DNA of 62,422 nt, from the NCBI GenBank assembly GCA_020247545.1, contig JADCIX010000002.1:1-62422 (forward strand), given 5' to 3'. The first letter of the stretch is position 1; each line of letters begins with the position of its first letter. Under the pieces are notes generated by a model, which worked only from the letters and a program-made list of their open reading frames with translations, had not been told where the DNA came from and did no database searches. Source of the DNA: Rhodocyclaceae bacterium (GTDB taxonomy: Bacteria; Pseudomonadota; Gammaproteobacteria; Burkholderiales; Usitatibacteraceae). The translations under genes were made by a program, and so were the position numbers. Below are positions 37,978 to 46,951 of the stretch, in pieces.

Positions 37978-40056
37978 ATGGGCGAGATGAGCAATCAAGG
38001 GCTACAGCCGGGCGGTATGGGGATCGACCTCAGTCAATTCTTCGAAGTTTTCTTCGAAGAAGCGTACGAGAACCTTGCTTCCTACGAATCACTGCTTCTC
38101 GATACGAATCTGGATGGTCCGGATGACGAGGCGCTAAACGCTATATTTCGTGCAGCTCATTCCATCAAGGGCGGGAGCGCCACGTTTGGATTTGTCGACG
38201 TCGCGGAGCTGACACATGAACTCGAAACGTTACTTGATCTTGCGCGCAAACGCGAGTTACAGCTTTCCACGGAGATGATCGATTGTCTGCTTGCTTCGGG
38301 CGATGCGTTGCGGGCGCAGTTAAAGCGCCACCAAGACGGCGGAACAGGGGAACCGACGCCAATTGCTCATCTTATCTCTGACTTGCGTCGCCACGCGACC
38401 GGACAGCGCCAGAGCGCACCGGACAACCATACAAGTGCAGCCATTCCCAGCGTGACACTGCCTAGGCAGATTTTGAAGGATGGTGAACGCACCATTACGA
38501 TCCGTTTAGGTCCGATTCCGGCTGGATTTGACGTGCAGAACTTGCTAAATCTATTTGACGAAATCCCCGGTATGGGCAAGGCGACATTTGCGCCAAGCGA
38601 TGATCCGACCTCTGAGGAGTTCCGCGACCTAAACGTGGTGACCGCAAGCACAAACGGAGAGCTGATCGATTTGTTCACGTTCTACATTGATCGTGACAAG
38701 GTCACGATCATGGAAGCCCCTCTAGGTGCTAACCCTGCTACAAACTCTATGCCGGTGGACTTGGGGTTTGGCCTGTTCGAAGAGCTGCCCATGGCCACTA
38801 CGGAAAGTGTTACCACCAATATTGAGGCGTCGACTAGTCACTCCTCGCCGGCACCTATCGTTGCGACACCCGCCAAAGTGGAGAAGCCCGCAGCCGCTGC
38901 CGAGTCGACAACGTTGCGAGTTTCGGTGGAAAAAATTGACCAACTAATCAACTTGGTCGGTGAACTGGTGATTACGCAGGCGATGTTGGCGCAGAAGGCA
39001 CTGGCCCTCGACCCTAATCAGCACAATGGCGTGGTTGCGGGCCTAACTGATCTAGAACGAAATACACGGGATCTTCAGGACTCTGTGATGGGCATTCGGA
39101 TGATTCCGATGTCGTTCGTGTTCAATCGATTCCCTAGAATGTTGCGCGACTTGGCTGCCAAACTTGGCAAGAAGGTCGAGCTAAAGACCAGCGGTGAGGC
39201 AACCGAGCTCGATAAGGGCTTGATCGAAAAGATTACCGATCCACTCACTCACCTAGTAAGAAACTCTGTGGATCATGGAATCGAGAGCCAGGCAGACCGC
39301 GCCGCAGCCGGCAAGACCGCCCACGGGACGATTACCCTTTCTGCACGACATCAGGGCGGCTCGATCGTGATCGAAGTCCGCGATGATGGTAGGGGTCTCA
39401 ATCGCCAACGAATCCTGGAGAAGGCAGCTGAGAAAGGAATTCCTGTCTCCGATCATATGTCAGATCAGGAAGTCTGGCAGCTCATCTTCGCCCCGGGCTT
39501 TTCCACAGCCGATGTAGTAACTGACGTGTCTGGGCGAGGCGTCGGCATGGACGTCGTCAAACGAAATATTACTTCGCTCGGAGGCACAGTTGAGCTTGAT
39601 TCCAGCCCTGGGCAGGGCACGCGCGTATCGGTTCGGTTGCCGCTGACGCTTGCGATCATGGACGGCATGTCGGTTGGTGTCGGCGGGGAAGTCTATATAT
39701 TGCCGCTTGCATCGGTGGTGGAGACCTTTCAAGCCGACCAATCAAAGCTGAAGTCATTGGCGGATCAAGGAAAGGTAGTCCAAGTCCGTGACGAATATCT
39801 GCCAGTACGAAACCTTGCGGCTATTTTTGATGTTCCGACCATTCGAGCGCAGTCTGACCGCGCGATTATGGTGATTGTCGAGGCGGAGGGACGCAGATCA
39901 GCCCTGATCGTTGACGAGTTGATTGGTCAGCACCAGGTCGTGGTAAAAAACCTCGAAGCAAATTATCGCAAGGTTGATGGTATCGCTGGCGCAACAATTC
40001 TCGGCGACGGTCGCGTTGGCCTGATTCTTGATATCGGCTTTTTAGTGACCTATTAA
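37978..40056 (+). CDS. cheA: Chemotaxis histidine kinase CheA
   Basis: Central kinase that phosphorylates CheY and CheB. The 692-residue product has P1 (Hpt) with the phospho-His in 'FRAAHSIKGGSATFGF' (about residue 55), a P2-like region (about 140-260), the P3 dimerisation helix ('SVEKIDQLINLVGELVITQAML', about 320), the P4 ATPase ('HLVRNSVDHGIE', 'FSTADVVTDVSGRGVGMDVVK') and the P5 CheW-like domain ('LPLASVVETFQ' to the end). A GTG at 37954 is open, but ATG 37978 has AGAGG five bases upstream and is preferred. No cheW gene is adjacent. The C-terminus ends in P5 without a receiver. Confidence 0.96.
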   Translation: MGEMSNQGLQPGGMGIDLSQFFEVFFEEAYENLASYESLLLDTNLDGPDDEALNAIFRAAHSIKGGSATFGFVDVAELTHELETLLDLARKRELQLSTEMIDCLLASGDALRAQLKRHQDGGTGEPTPIAHLISDLRRHATGQRQSAPDNHTSAAIPSVTLPRQILKDGERTITIRLGPIPAGFDVQNLLNLFDEIPGMGKATFAPSDDPTSEEFRDLNVVTASTNGELIDLFTFYIDRDKVTIMEAPLGANPATNSMPVDLGFGLFEELPMATTESVTTNIEASTSHSSPAPIVATPAKVEKPAAAAESTTLRVSVEKIDQLINLVGELVITQAMLAQKALALDPNQHNGVVAGLTDLERNTRDLQDSVMGIRMIPMSFVFNRFPRMLRDLAAKLGKKVELKTSGEATELDKGLIEKITDPLTHLVRNSVDHGIESQADRAAAGKTAHGTITLSARHQGGSIVIEVRDDGRGLNRQRILEKAAEKGIPVSDHMSDQEVWQLIFAPGFSTADVVTDVSGRGVGMDVVKRNITSLGGTVELDSSPGQGTRVSVRLPLTLAIMDGMSVGVGGEVYILPLASVVETFQADQSKLKSLADQGKVVQVRDEYLPVRNLAAIFDVPTIRAQSDRAIMVIVEAEGRRSALIVDELIGQHQVVVKNLEANYRKVDGIAGATILGDGRVGLILDIGFLVTY

Positions 40057-40183
40057 AGGCGGCCTGAAGCATAGCTATACGCTAGCTGTCAATCGGCTTT
40101 AGACGCCGGCTATCGAGGATAAGTGAGACGCTCCTCAATTTCCACCATATCGCGGACTCGACGGATTGCAATCTTAAGTTCTT

Positions 40184-41329
40184 ATGCTAAATCGACCACC
40201 GCTTATCACTTATTCTCCCCTGACGAACAAGCAACATGTCATGCTTGGTGTGCACTTGCGGGTGCACAGCGCGGAAAGCAGCGAGACATCTCTGGTGCGA
40301 TCACTGACAGCGCTTAGTTCGGTCTGGCCGGAGCCACCAGCATTGACCTTGGTCGAGTTTGTCAGCGAAATAGGTACTCCACTCCCGCACGGATGGCACC
40401 CGCCAGAATCTACGGTGCTTTTCTGCAGCACTAACGCCGATTCATCCGATGTGGTTTCGATCACCAATGACGTGACACCACGCTGCCTCCTTGTTCGCGA
40501 CGTCGCGGAGATAGAAAGTCAACCCGCTGAATTCTTTGCAGTCGCCAAGTCTATGCTGGCTGAGTTACCGAGACTGGTCGCAAAATCCAAATCACCAATC
40601 ATCGTGCTGGACGTGAATGAGCCCATTGATCAAGCACGCGCAAGTAGCGCGGGTGCCGTGGCTACCGGCGGTTGGTCCTGTTTGAACTGGAAACGCCGTC
40701 CAGCCGACAAGAAAGTGGGGCTGTTATCAAATCTCTTAAAACTATTGCAGCTTATCGAAAGAGACGCCGATACAATCGACCTCGAAGCAATACTGAAGCG
40801 CGACGCAGTGCTTTCTTACAAGTTGTTGTCAATGGCCAACTCTGCGGCATATGGTTTGACGGTAGAAGTGGCTTCACTGCGACATGCGCTGAGTATTCTA
40901 GGCCGGCAAGAAATTAGGCGATGGCTGTCGCTGCTACTTGTTCAAGCTGGCGGAAGTGATACACCACAAGTGCTGTTGCAGGTTGCATTCATCCGTGCGG
41001 CTTTTCTCGAGGCATTAGGCAACACAATCGACTTAGGCACACAAAACGAGGACCTTTTCCTGTGCGGGGCATTCTCGTTACTCGACAAAATTCTTGGCAT
41101 CTCAGTGACCGAGCTACTAGGACGGGTCTCGGTGTCGGAAGCCATCACAGAAGCCCTAGTTGGAGACGAGGGGCCGATTGCACCGCTATTGAAACTTATC
41201 AAGTCTGTTGAAGCCCGGGATGCCTTGTTGCTCGGTGCGCATTGCGAGTTACTAGCAGTGAGTCCGGATGAAGTCAATCAAGCGCTCTTGCAGGCGATTA
41301 AGGCGACCAAGGAAGTGTCAAGCTTGTAA
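40184..41329 (+). CDS. HDOD domain protein with degenerate N-terminal region
   Basis: A 381-residue protein of the EAL-HDOD (YuxH/CdgJ-like) kind. The N-terminal 170 residues ('LPLPHGWHPPESTVLFCS' onwards) have none of the EAL motif residues I would look for (no ExL, no DDFG), so any phosphodiesterase function is lost. The C-terminal HDOD domain (about 185-380) has the pattern 'LKRDAVLSYKLLSMANSAAYG', 'LRHALSILGRQEIRRWLSLLL' and 'FLCGAFSLLDKILG'. It lacks the HD-GYP catalytic residues, as is normal for HDOD. It lies between cheA and cheR with 127 and 123 base gaps. The start is uncertain (ATG 40184 or 40241). Such proteins affect motility elsewhere; the role here is unknown. Confidence 0.75.
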   Translation: MLNRPPLITYSPLTNKQHVMLGVHLRVHSAESSETSLVRSLTALSSVWPEPPALTLVEFVSEIGTPLPHGWHPPESTVLFCSTNADSSDVVSITNDVTPRCLLVRDVAEIESQPAEFFAVAKSMLAELPRLVAKSKSPIIVLDVNEPIDQARASSAGAVATGGWSCLNWKRRPADKKVGLLSNLLKLLQLIERDADTIDLEAILKRDAVLSYKLLSMANSAAYGLTVEVASLRHALSILGRQEIRRWLSLLLVQAGGSDTPQVLLQVAFIRAAFLEALGNTIDLGTQNEDLFLCGAFSLLDKILGISVTELLGRVSVSEAITEALVGDEGPIAPLLKLIKSVEARDALLLGAHCELLAVSPDEVNQALLQAIKATKEVSSL

Positions 41330-41452
41330 CTAAGGTGTGTCCCCCCCACTGATCGCAAGATACCTGTTGCTATTGCATCAAGATTGTGCCGAACGGGCCG
41401 ATATTGAAATTAGGCTTTGTGCGCGTATCGACGATCTAACCGGAAACAGGAA

Positions 41453-42349
41453 ATGATAAGTTCACATACAGAGATATCGTCAGAAAGCAAAGAGTACACG
41501 TTCTCGAATGCGGACTTCGAGCGGATACGCGCCCTGATCCGCAAGACCGCAGGAATCAGTCTTAACGCTACCAAACAAAACATGGTTTATAGTCGGCTAT
41601 CGAGACGACTGAGAACGACGGGGCACACCAGTTTTCAGAGTTACCTAGACGACCTGGAGGGGCGACAGTCAGACGAATGGCAAGAGTTCACCAATGCGCT
41701 GACCACAAACCTCACTTCTTTCTTTCGCGAAGAACATCATTTCCCCATACTTGCGGATTTCATCCGTACGCGGGACCAGCCGGTAAAGATTTGGTGTGCG
41801 GCCGCTTCGACAGGTGAAGAGCCCTACTCTATCGCTATGGTCATGTCCGAGTGTGCGGCCGCTGGTGTAGCAAGCTCAAAACTAATCGCTACTGATATTG
41901 ATACTAACGTCCTTGAGACTGCGTCAAATGGTGTTTACTCTGCCGAAGGTCATAAAGGCTTGAGTGACGAGCGTCGCAATCGCTTTTTTCTGAAGGGAAC
42001 AGGTGCTAACGTAGGGAAGATACGTGTCCGCCCCGAATTACGAAAACTGATCGAGTTTGCGCCCTTGAATTTACTTGCGGATGTTTATGCCGTGCCGATG
42101 GATCTTGACGTGGTTTTTTGTCGCAATGTCCTCATCTACTTTGATAAGCCAACCCAGCACCTCGTGTTGAACCGGCTTGCCACGCACTTAAAGGTCGGCG
42201 GGCTGTTGTTCGCTGGCCACTCGGAGAATTTCTCAGATTGCCGCGACATTTTTCGTCTCCGTGGAAAAACTGTGTATGAACGAGTCGACCACCGCGTCGA
42301 CACTGCCGGAGTGTCTTCTGCCAGGCTGCGCAAAAGTGTGGGTACTTGA
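41453..42349 (+). CDS. cheR: Chemoreceptor methyltransferase CheR
   Basis: Methylates glutamates on chemoreceptors using S-adenosylmethionine. The 298-residue product has the N-terminal helical domain ('IRALIRKTAGISLNATKQNMVYSRLSRRLR'), the 'TNLTSFFREEHHF' motif, the SAM-binding 'WCAAASTGEEPYSIAMV' and 'DVVFCRNVLIYFDKPTQ'. I take ATG 41453, which has CAGGAA directly upstream; the frame is open 12 codons further back. It lies in cheA-HDOD-cheR-cheD-cheB, with cheD starting three bases after the stop. The nearest receptor gene is broken, so the substrates are encoded elsewhere. Confidence 0.96.
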   Translation: MISSHTEISSESKEYTFSNADFERIRALIRKTAGISLNATKQNMVYSRLSRRLRTTGHTSFQSYLDDLEGRQSDEWQEFTNALTTNLTSFFREEHHFPILADFIRTRDQPVKIWCAAASTGEEPYSIAMVMSECAAAGVASSKLIATDIDTNVLETASNGVYSAEGHKGLSDERRNRFFLKGTGANVGKIRVRPELRKLIEFAPLNLLADVYAVPMDLDVVFCRNVLIYFDKPTQHLVLNRLATHLKVGGLLFAGHSENFSDCRDIFRLRGKTVYERVDHRVDTAGVSSARLRKSVGT

Positions 42350-42352
42350 ACC

Positions 42353-42988
42353 GTGGGAATGAAGCAATCAGGGGATGCACTCTTCGCCAAAGATGCGTCG
42401 GCACCAATCGGTTTTGCCTCGTTTCGTTATACGGAGCGAGGTTTCAAAGTTCAGGCGGTAAAAGTGCTTCCGGGCGAATTTTACGTTGATACCGACGACA
42501 CCCCAATTGTCACGGTTCTAGGCTCATGTGTCGCGGTTTGCCTGCGCGATCCTGCTGCGCAAGTGGGGGGAATGAACCACTTTCTGCTTCCTGATGGCGG
42601 TGATAGCGGCCTTGCCAGTACAGCCGGACGTTATGGGGTCAATGCAATGGAGATGTTGATCAACGAATTGGTAAAGCGGGGAGCTCAACGGCACCGCCTG
42701 GAGGCCAAGGTATTTGGCGGAGGGCACGTGATGAGAAACTTCACAAGCCTTAACGTCGGACAACGCAACGCTGAGTTTACGAAAGAGTTCTTGAAGACGG
42801 AGGCGATCCGACTGCTATCTGAAGATCTGCTTGACATCTATCCACGAAAAGTATGTTTCTTACCAAAGTCCGGACGCGCGTTAGTCAAGAAACTTGCTGC
42901 GGCAGACGAAACTTTGGTCATGCAAGAGAAGCAGTACCAGAGCCAGCTAGTTGAAAAGCCAGTAGCCGGCGATATAGAGCTGTTCTGA
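42353..42988 (+). CDS. cheD: Chemoreceptor glutamine deamidase CheD, with GDIELF tail
   Basis: Deamidates glutamine to glutamate on chemoreceptors, as in Thermotoga and Bacillus. The 211-residue product has the catalytic Cys in 'TVLGSCVAVCLRDPAA', His in 'VGGMNHFLLP' and the family segments 'GRYGVNAMEMLINEL' and 'KVFGGGHVM'. It is longer than minimal CheD (about 160) because of N- and C-terminal additions. The last six residues are GDIELF, identical to the end of the small CheZ-like protein 5 kb upstream. The start may be GTG 42353 or ATG 42359. The spacing to cheR is three bases; cheB starts 18 bases after the stop. Confidence 0.95.
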   Translation: MGMKQSGDALFAKDASAPIGFASFRYTERGFKVQAVKVLPGEFYVDTDDTPIVTVLGSCVAVCLRDPAAQVGGMNHFLLPDGGDSGLASTAGRYGVNAMEMLINELVKRGAQRHRLEAKVFGGGHVMRNFTSLNVGQRNAEFTKEFLKTEAIRLLSEDLLDIYPRKVCFLPKSGRALVKKLAAADETLVMQEKQYQSQLVEKPVAGDIELF

Positions 42989-43006
42989 AGACTTTGGAGC
43001 TTGGCG

Positions 43007-44125
43007 ATGTCAAAAATACGTGTACTTGTAGTCGATGATTCAGCGCTGATTCGAAATCTCATGAAAGAGATTATCGACAAGACCGACGATATGGAAACGG
43101 TCGGTGTCGCATCTGACCCGCTGGTGGCACGCGAACTCATTCGCAGCCTTGATCCAGACGTCATCACTCTCGATATTGAGATGCCAAAAATGGATGGGCT
43201 CGATTTCCTCGAGCGTCTGATGCGGCTACGGCCAATGCCGGTGGTCATGGTCTCTACACTGACCGAGCGAGGGGCTGACGCAACGTTTCGTGCGCTAGAA
43301 CTTGGTGCGGTGGACTTTGTGGCAAAACCCAAGCTTGGCATTACCCAAGGAATGAGCGACTGCGCAACGGAAATTCGCGAGAAGATTCGCGCTGCTGCCA
43401 CATCTAAGCAGCCGCGCCGGCGCGACCTGAGCGCAGAAACGACACCACTGACGCCTATCGCGCCGGCCAAGGTTTTGCATCCGATTCGCGCTGATGGCAA
43501 TACGTCGCTGGCAAGGGAAACGCGCACAGCGGGGACGGAGAAAATTATTGCGATCGGCGCTTCTACTGGGGGAACCGAGGCCATCAAGGAGGTACTTTGC
43601 CGATTGCCTGCTGACTCCCCTGCGGTGGTGATTACGCAGCATATGCCGCCAGGATTCACAAAGAGTTTCGCGGAGCGTCTAGATGCGCTTTGCAAGATAA
43701 TTGTGAAGGAGGCAGAACACGGTGAACGTGTCCTTCCCGGTCACGCTTATATTGCGCCAGGAGGGCGCCATCTTGCGCTCGGGAGATCCGGCGCAAATTA
43801 TGTTGTCGAGATTTCTGACGAGGCCCCGGTCAATCGCCACCGTCCTTCAGTAGATGTGCTCTTTTCTTCCGTTGCCTTGAACGCTGGTGCCAATGCGATT
43901 GGGGTGATGCTCACGGGCATGGGGAAGGACGGGGCGGCGTCAATGTTGAAGCTAAAGAACAAAGGCGCATTCACCATCGCGCAAGACGAATCAAGCTGCG
44001 TGGTGTTTGGTATGCCCAGAGAGGCAATCGCCATTGGCGCTGTCGAGGAAACTATCGGCCTGAGCCATATCGCAGACCGATTGGTTTCCAAGTTCGCAGA
44101 AGCCGGCGGCCACGTCCGCGTGTAA
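43007..44125 (+). CDS. cheB: Chemotaxis response regulator methylesterase CheB
   Basis: Phosphorylation-activated methylesterase that removes receptor methyl groups. The 372-residue product has an N-terminal receiver (about 1-120; Asp in [14 protein letters not shown]), a linker (about 125-175) and the esterase domain with catalytic Ser (GASTGG), His ([11 protein letters not shown]) and Asp (GMGKDGA). It is the last gene of the chemotaxis operon and converges on fliR. I start at ATG 43007 (GGAG seven bases upstream), two codons after a TTG. Note that the window also has a second CheB domain in the CheB-CheR fusion; this one is the receptor-adaptation enzyme. Confidence 0.97.
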   Translation: MSKIRVLVVDDSALIRNLMKEIIDKTDDMETVGVASDPLVARELIRSLDPDVITLDIEMPKMDGLDFLERLMRLRPMPVVMVSTLTERGADATFRALELGAVDFVAKPKLGITQGMSDCATEIREKIRAAATSKQPRRRDLSAETTPLTPIAPAKVLHPIRADGNTSLARETRTAGTEKIIAIGASTGGTEAIKEVLCRLPADSPAVVITQHMPPGFTKSFAERLDALCKIIVKEAEHGERVLPGHAYIAPGGRHLALGRSGANYVVEISDEAPVNRHRPSVDVLFSSVALNAGANAIGVMLTGMGKDGAASMLKLKNKGAFTIAQDESSCVVFGMPREAIAIGAVEETIGLSHIADRLVSKFAEAGGHVRV

Positions 44126-44177
44126 TCGATCTCATCCAAGCGTAGGGTGCTGTAGCGTCCCTAACTACTGGCCTGCC

Positions 44178-44945
44178 CTAGATTCGGCTGAGCATGCTGG
44201 TGCTTTGCTCTAGCAAGATTCGCAATGGCCGTTCCATGTAAGGCAGCATGAGCAGCACTGCGCATAGACCAACTGCCAATGAAATTGGGAACCCGACAGC
44301 GAACACATTTAGCTGCGGCGCGATTCTGGACATAATGCCCAGGCCGATGTTGACGACCAATAGCGTGACGATGATGGGCAAAGAGATTGACAGAGCGACC
44401 GAGAAAATCTTCGCTCCCATTTGTGTGATGGCCTTGGAGATACCAAGTAGATCATCGCCAGCGCCGACGGGAATGTGTTGAAAGCTGTTGACGACGCCGG
44501 AGATCAGTAACAAATGCCCATTTATTGACAAGAAAAGTAGTACCGCCATGATACCGAAGTAACTGCTAACGGCGGTATTGTTACTACCACTGCTTGGGTC
44601 GATATATCCTGCAAAGGAGAGTCCCATCTGCAAACCTGCGATTTCGCCGCCCATCTCGATGCCGGCGAATATCAAGCGAACCGTAAAGCCCATTGCCGCG
44701 CCGATGAGAATTTCACGACCGATCGTCGCGTAGCCGAGGTATGAGTCGACGGGTGCCGAGTATTGTTCTGGCAGCAATGGTGCGGACGTGATCGCGATTA
44801 AAACTGACAGAGCGATCTTTACGCGCGCTGGGATGGCGCGATTTCCTAGCACTGGAACAACTGCCATCATCGCCATGATGCGCAAAAATGGAAAGAAGAA
44901 CTGGGCAATGTAGCCGTCGAGAGCCGCCTGTGTAAATGTGAACAC
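44178..44945 (-). CDS. fliR: Flagellar export gate protein FliR
   Basis: Integral membrane part of the flagellar type III export gate, together with FliP, FliQ, FlhA and FlhB. The 255-residue product has about six membrane segments and the family patterns 'RIMAMMAVVPVLGNRAIPARVKIALS' and 'ILIGAAMGFTVRLIFAGIEMGGEIAGLQMGLSFA'. Length is as in E. coli (261). It is the last gene of fliLMNOPQR and converges on cheB with a gap of 52 bases. In some species fliR is fused to flhB; not here. Confidence 0.95.
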   Translation of the reverse strand: MFTFTQAALDGYIAQFFFPFLRIMAMMAVVPVLGNRAIPARVKIALSVLIAITSAPLLPEQYSAPVDSYLGYATIGREILIGAAMGFTVRLIFAGIEMGGEIAGLQMGLSFAGYIDPSSGSNNTAVSSYFGIMAVLLFLSINGHLLLISGVVNSFQHIPVGAGDDLLGISKAITQMGAKIFSVALSISLPIIVTLLVVNIGLGIMSRIAPQLNVFAVGFPISLAVGLCAVLLMLPYMERPLRILLEQSTSMLSRI

Positions 44946-44957
44946 AGCCGCCCTGCG

Positions 44958-45227
44958 CTAGCCGATGACAAAGGGAATTTGTGCAAACAGCTGCTGCATA
45001 TAGGAAACCATCCGCGCAATCATCCACGGACCTGCCAAGACGATGGTAATGGCAACGGCGACAAGTTTCGGCACGAACGAAAGTGTTTGCTCGTTGATCT
45101 GCGTTGCCGCCTGTAACACACTGATGACGAAGCCAACAAGGAGCACAACCAACAGCAGCGGTGCCGCGAGAAGTAGCATGGTTTCGAGTCCGTTGGCACC
45201 GATACCGATAACTTGTTGTGGGGTCAC
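44958..45227 (-). CDS. fliQ: Flagellar export gate protein FliQ
   Basis: Small export-gate subunit, 89 residues, two membrane helices (about 16-38 and 50-72). It begins MTPQQVIGIGANGLETMLLLAAPLLL, and has the family segment 'AATQINEQTLSFVPKLVAV', both characteristic of FliQ. It sits between fliP (10 bases upstream) and fliR (12 bases downstream), the standard fliPQR order, and the spacings indicate one transcript. No unusual features. Confidence 0.96.
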   Translation of the reverse strand: MTPQQVIGIGANGLETMLLLAAPLLLVVLLVGFVISVLQAATQINEQTLSFVPKLVAVAITIVLAGPWMIARMVSYMQQLFAQIPFVIG

Positions 45228-45237
45228 TGAGTATCCT

Positions 45238-46011
45238 TTAGGTCACAAAACTTGCGGCGAGGGAGCCGATCAAGAGGTTCCATCCGTCCGCAAGTACAAA
45301 CAACATGAGTTTAAATGGCAGTGCGATAAGCATTGGCGAAAGCATCATCATTCCCATCGACGTAAGAACGCTTGCCACGACCATATCGATAATCAAAAAT
45401 GGGATAAAAATCAAAAAGCCGATCTGAAACGCTGTCTTAAGTTCTGATGTGACAAATGCCGGGACGAGAACCCTCAATGGGATCGCTTCAGGCGACGCTA
45501 CGGCATCTGTCTTCGCGAGTTTGAGAAATAACGCGAGGTCGGCTTCGCGGGTTTGTTTGAGCATGAAGCTTTTCAGCGGTTGTTGGGCAGTATCGAGGGC
45601 GCGCTCCATGGGCATCTTGCCCACCGAATAGGGCAGGTAAGCGTCGTTGTATATCTTGTCAAATACAGGTGACATGACAAAGAAGGTTAAGAATAGCGCA
45701 AGTCCCACCAACACTTGATTGGGTGGTGTTGACTGTGTGCCAAGCGCTTGGCGGAGTAATGAAAGAACAATGATAATGCGTGTAAAGCCCGTCATCATTA
45801 GAAGGATCGCAGGGAGAAATCCTAGGGCTGTGAAGAATAGTAGTGTCTGGATGGGGACCGACCAAGTTTGTCTCCCACCCGTGCCCTGCTGGCTCGTCAG
45901 GGAGAGTATTGACCCATCCGCAGCGTAGGCCGTTTGCGAGTAGAGTCCAATTGCCGCCACTACGCTGGCCATGGCAATCGGACCGGTGCTCCTCAGTCGG
46001 TAACGAATCAC
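45238..46011 (-). CDS. fliP: Flagellar export gate protein FliP
   Basis: Core export-gate subunit. The 257-residue product has an N-terminal signal-like segment (about 1-30), as FliP is made with a cleaved signal, and then the conserved '[60 protein letters not shown]' block plus the '[32 protein letters not shown]' block near the end. The ATG overlaps the fliO stop by four bases (ATGA). It is followed by fliQ after 10 bases. Both signature regions of the family are intact. Confidence 0.97.
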   Translation of the reverse strand: MIRYRLRSTGPIAMASVVAAIGLYSQTAYAADGSILSLTSQQGTGGRQTWSVPIQTLLFFTALGFLPAILLMMTGFTRIIIVLSLLRQALGTQSTPPNQVLVGLALFLTFFVMSPVFDKIYNDAYLPYSVGKMPMERALDTAQQPLKSFMLKQTREADLALFLKLAKTDAVASPEAIPLRVLVPAFVTSELKTAFQIGFLIFIPFLIIDMVVASVLTSMGMMMLSPMLIALPFKLMLFVLADGWNLLIGSLAASFVT

Positions 46012-46472
46012 TTGTTCACTCCAACTTGTCTGCCAGCCGAATCAGTCGGCTTAAGGCGTCCTAGCCATCGGTCGAGGAGCGCCTTTTCGGTTATCGTGCT
46101 GCTTTGAACTGGAGTTGTTGTGTCGACGATGCCTTTCGTGAGAAGCGATATCTGGCTTGCAGTAATGCCGATGACCAGAAGCTCGCCTTGGAACTGGATG
46201 ACGGCAACTTTCTCTTTCGGGCCGACCGCGATCTGCGTAACTGGCTTCAATAATGTGCCCGCTTGCCGAAGACTTGGGCGCACCCGCCGCAAGATAAAGC
46301 CTGCAGCTAAAATTGTGCCGATCACCAAACCCAGTGACACCATAGTGGGCAACACGGTGGCGCTATAGGTGGGGGAGGCAATGGCAGGTTCGGCAGTCTT
46401 TGCCATACCGGCATCGCCGGCATAAACATTGAATGCAACCACGCAAAGCAGAGTAAGAACGAAACGTATCAT
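46008..46472 (-). CDS. fliO: Flagellar protein FliO
   Basis: A 154-residue bitopic membrane protein needed for stable assembly of FliP. It has an N-terminal signal segment (about 1-18), a main membrane helix (about 40-62, '[21 protein letters not shown]') and a short cytoplasmic domain with the FliO pattern '[37 protein letters not shown]'. It follows fliN by 31 bases and overlaps fliP by four bases. Members vary a lot in sequence, so identification relies on context and on this pattern. Confidence 0.9.
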   Translation of the reverse strand: MIRFVLTLLCVVAFNVYAGDAGMAKTAEPAIASPTYSATVLPTMVSLGLVIGTILAAGFILRRVRPSLRQAGTLLKPVTQIAVGPKEKVAVIQFQGELLVIGITASQISLLTKGIVDTTTPVQSSTITEKALLDRWLGRLKPTDSAGRQVGVNK

Positions 46473-46503
46473 CGGATCAACTAAGTAGGGTGGGTGATTT
46501 AGG

Positions 46504-46938
46504 TCATCGGTTCAGGCGGCGGACTCGTTCCGACGGAGTGACAATATCGGTTAACCGGATGCCGAACTTTTCATTGACTACCACCACCTCTCCCTGCGCG
46601 ATGAGGCAGCCATTGACCAGCACGTCCATCGGTTCGCCAGCTAGTGCGTCTAACTCGATGACAGAGCCCTGAGCGAGTTGCAGAATGTGTTTGATTGGAA
46701 TTCGTGTGCGTCCCAGCTCAACGGTTAGGGTGACGGGAATGTCGAGGATGAGGTCAATGTCACTGGTTTGCTCATTTGCGGAAATCCCCGTCTTAGCAAG
46801 GCGTTGGAAGACATGCGGCTCGCCGGGGGCCGTCTCAATAGCGCTGGTGGCGTCTTCGCCCTCGGCTGATTTAGTTTCTGTCAGTGCTGCTGCCCAGTCT
46901 TCTTCGGTTACGTTCGGATTGTTGATTTCGCTTGACAT
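46504..46938 (-). CDS. fliN: Flagellar motor switch protein FliN
   Basis: C-ring subunit of 144 residues that stacks below FliM and docks FliH. The first 60 residues are acidic and variable; the C-terminal SpoA-type domain (about 65-140) has the family pattern 'ILDIPVTLTVELGRTRIPIKHILQLAQGSVIELD' and 'VNGCLIAQGEVVVVNEKFGIRLTDIV'. I take ATG 46938 (MSSEINN), with TGGAGC just upstream; an earlier ATG at 46962 would overlap fliM and has no site. It lies directly after fliM in fliLMNOPQR. Confidence 0.96.
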   Translation of the reverse strand: MSSEINNPNVTEEDWAAALTETKSAEGEDATSAIETAPGEPHVFQRLAKTGISANEQTSDIDLILDIPVTLTVELGRTRIPIKHILQLAQGSVIELDALAGEPMDVLVNGCLIAQGEVVVVNEKFGIRLTDIVTPSERVRRLNR

Positions 46939-46951
46939 GATTGCTCCAGTT

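Noticed and set aside
40123-40317. 64-codon frame with a GAGG-type site at the front of the HDOD gene
   Set aside because: Overlaps the HDOD coding region in another frame and has no family character; possibly a chance site.
41341-41347. Run of seven C as a possible phase-variation tract
   Set aside because: It lies in the gap between the HDOD gene and cheR, too far from a promoter or start to switch a gene.
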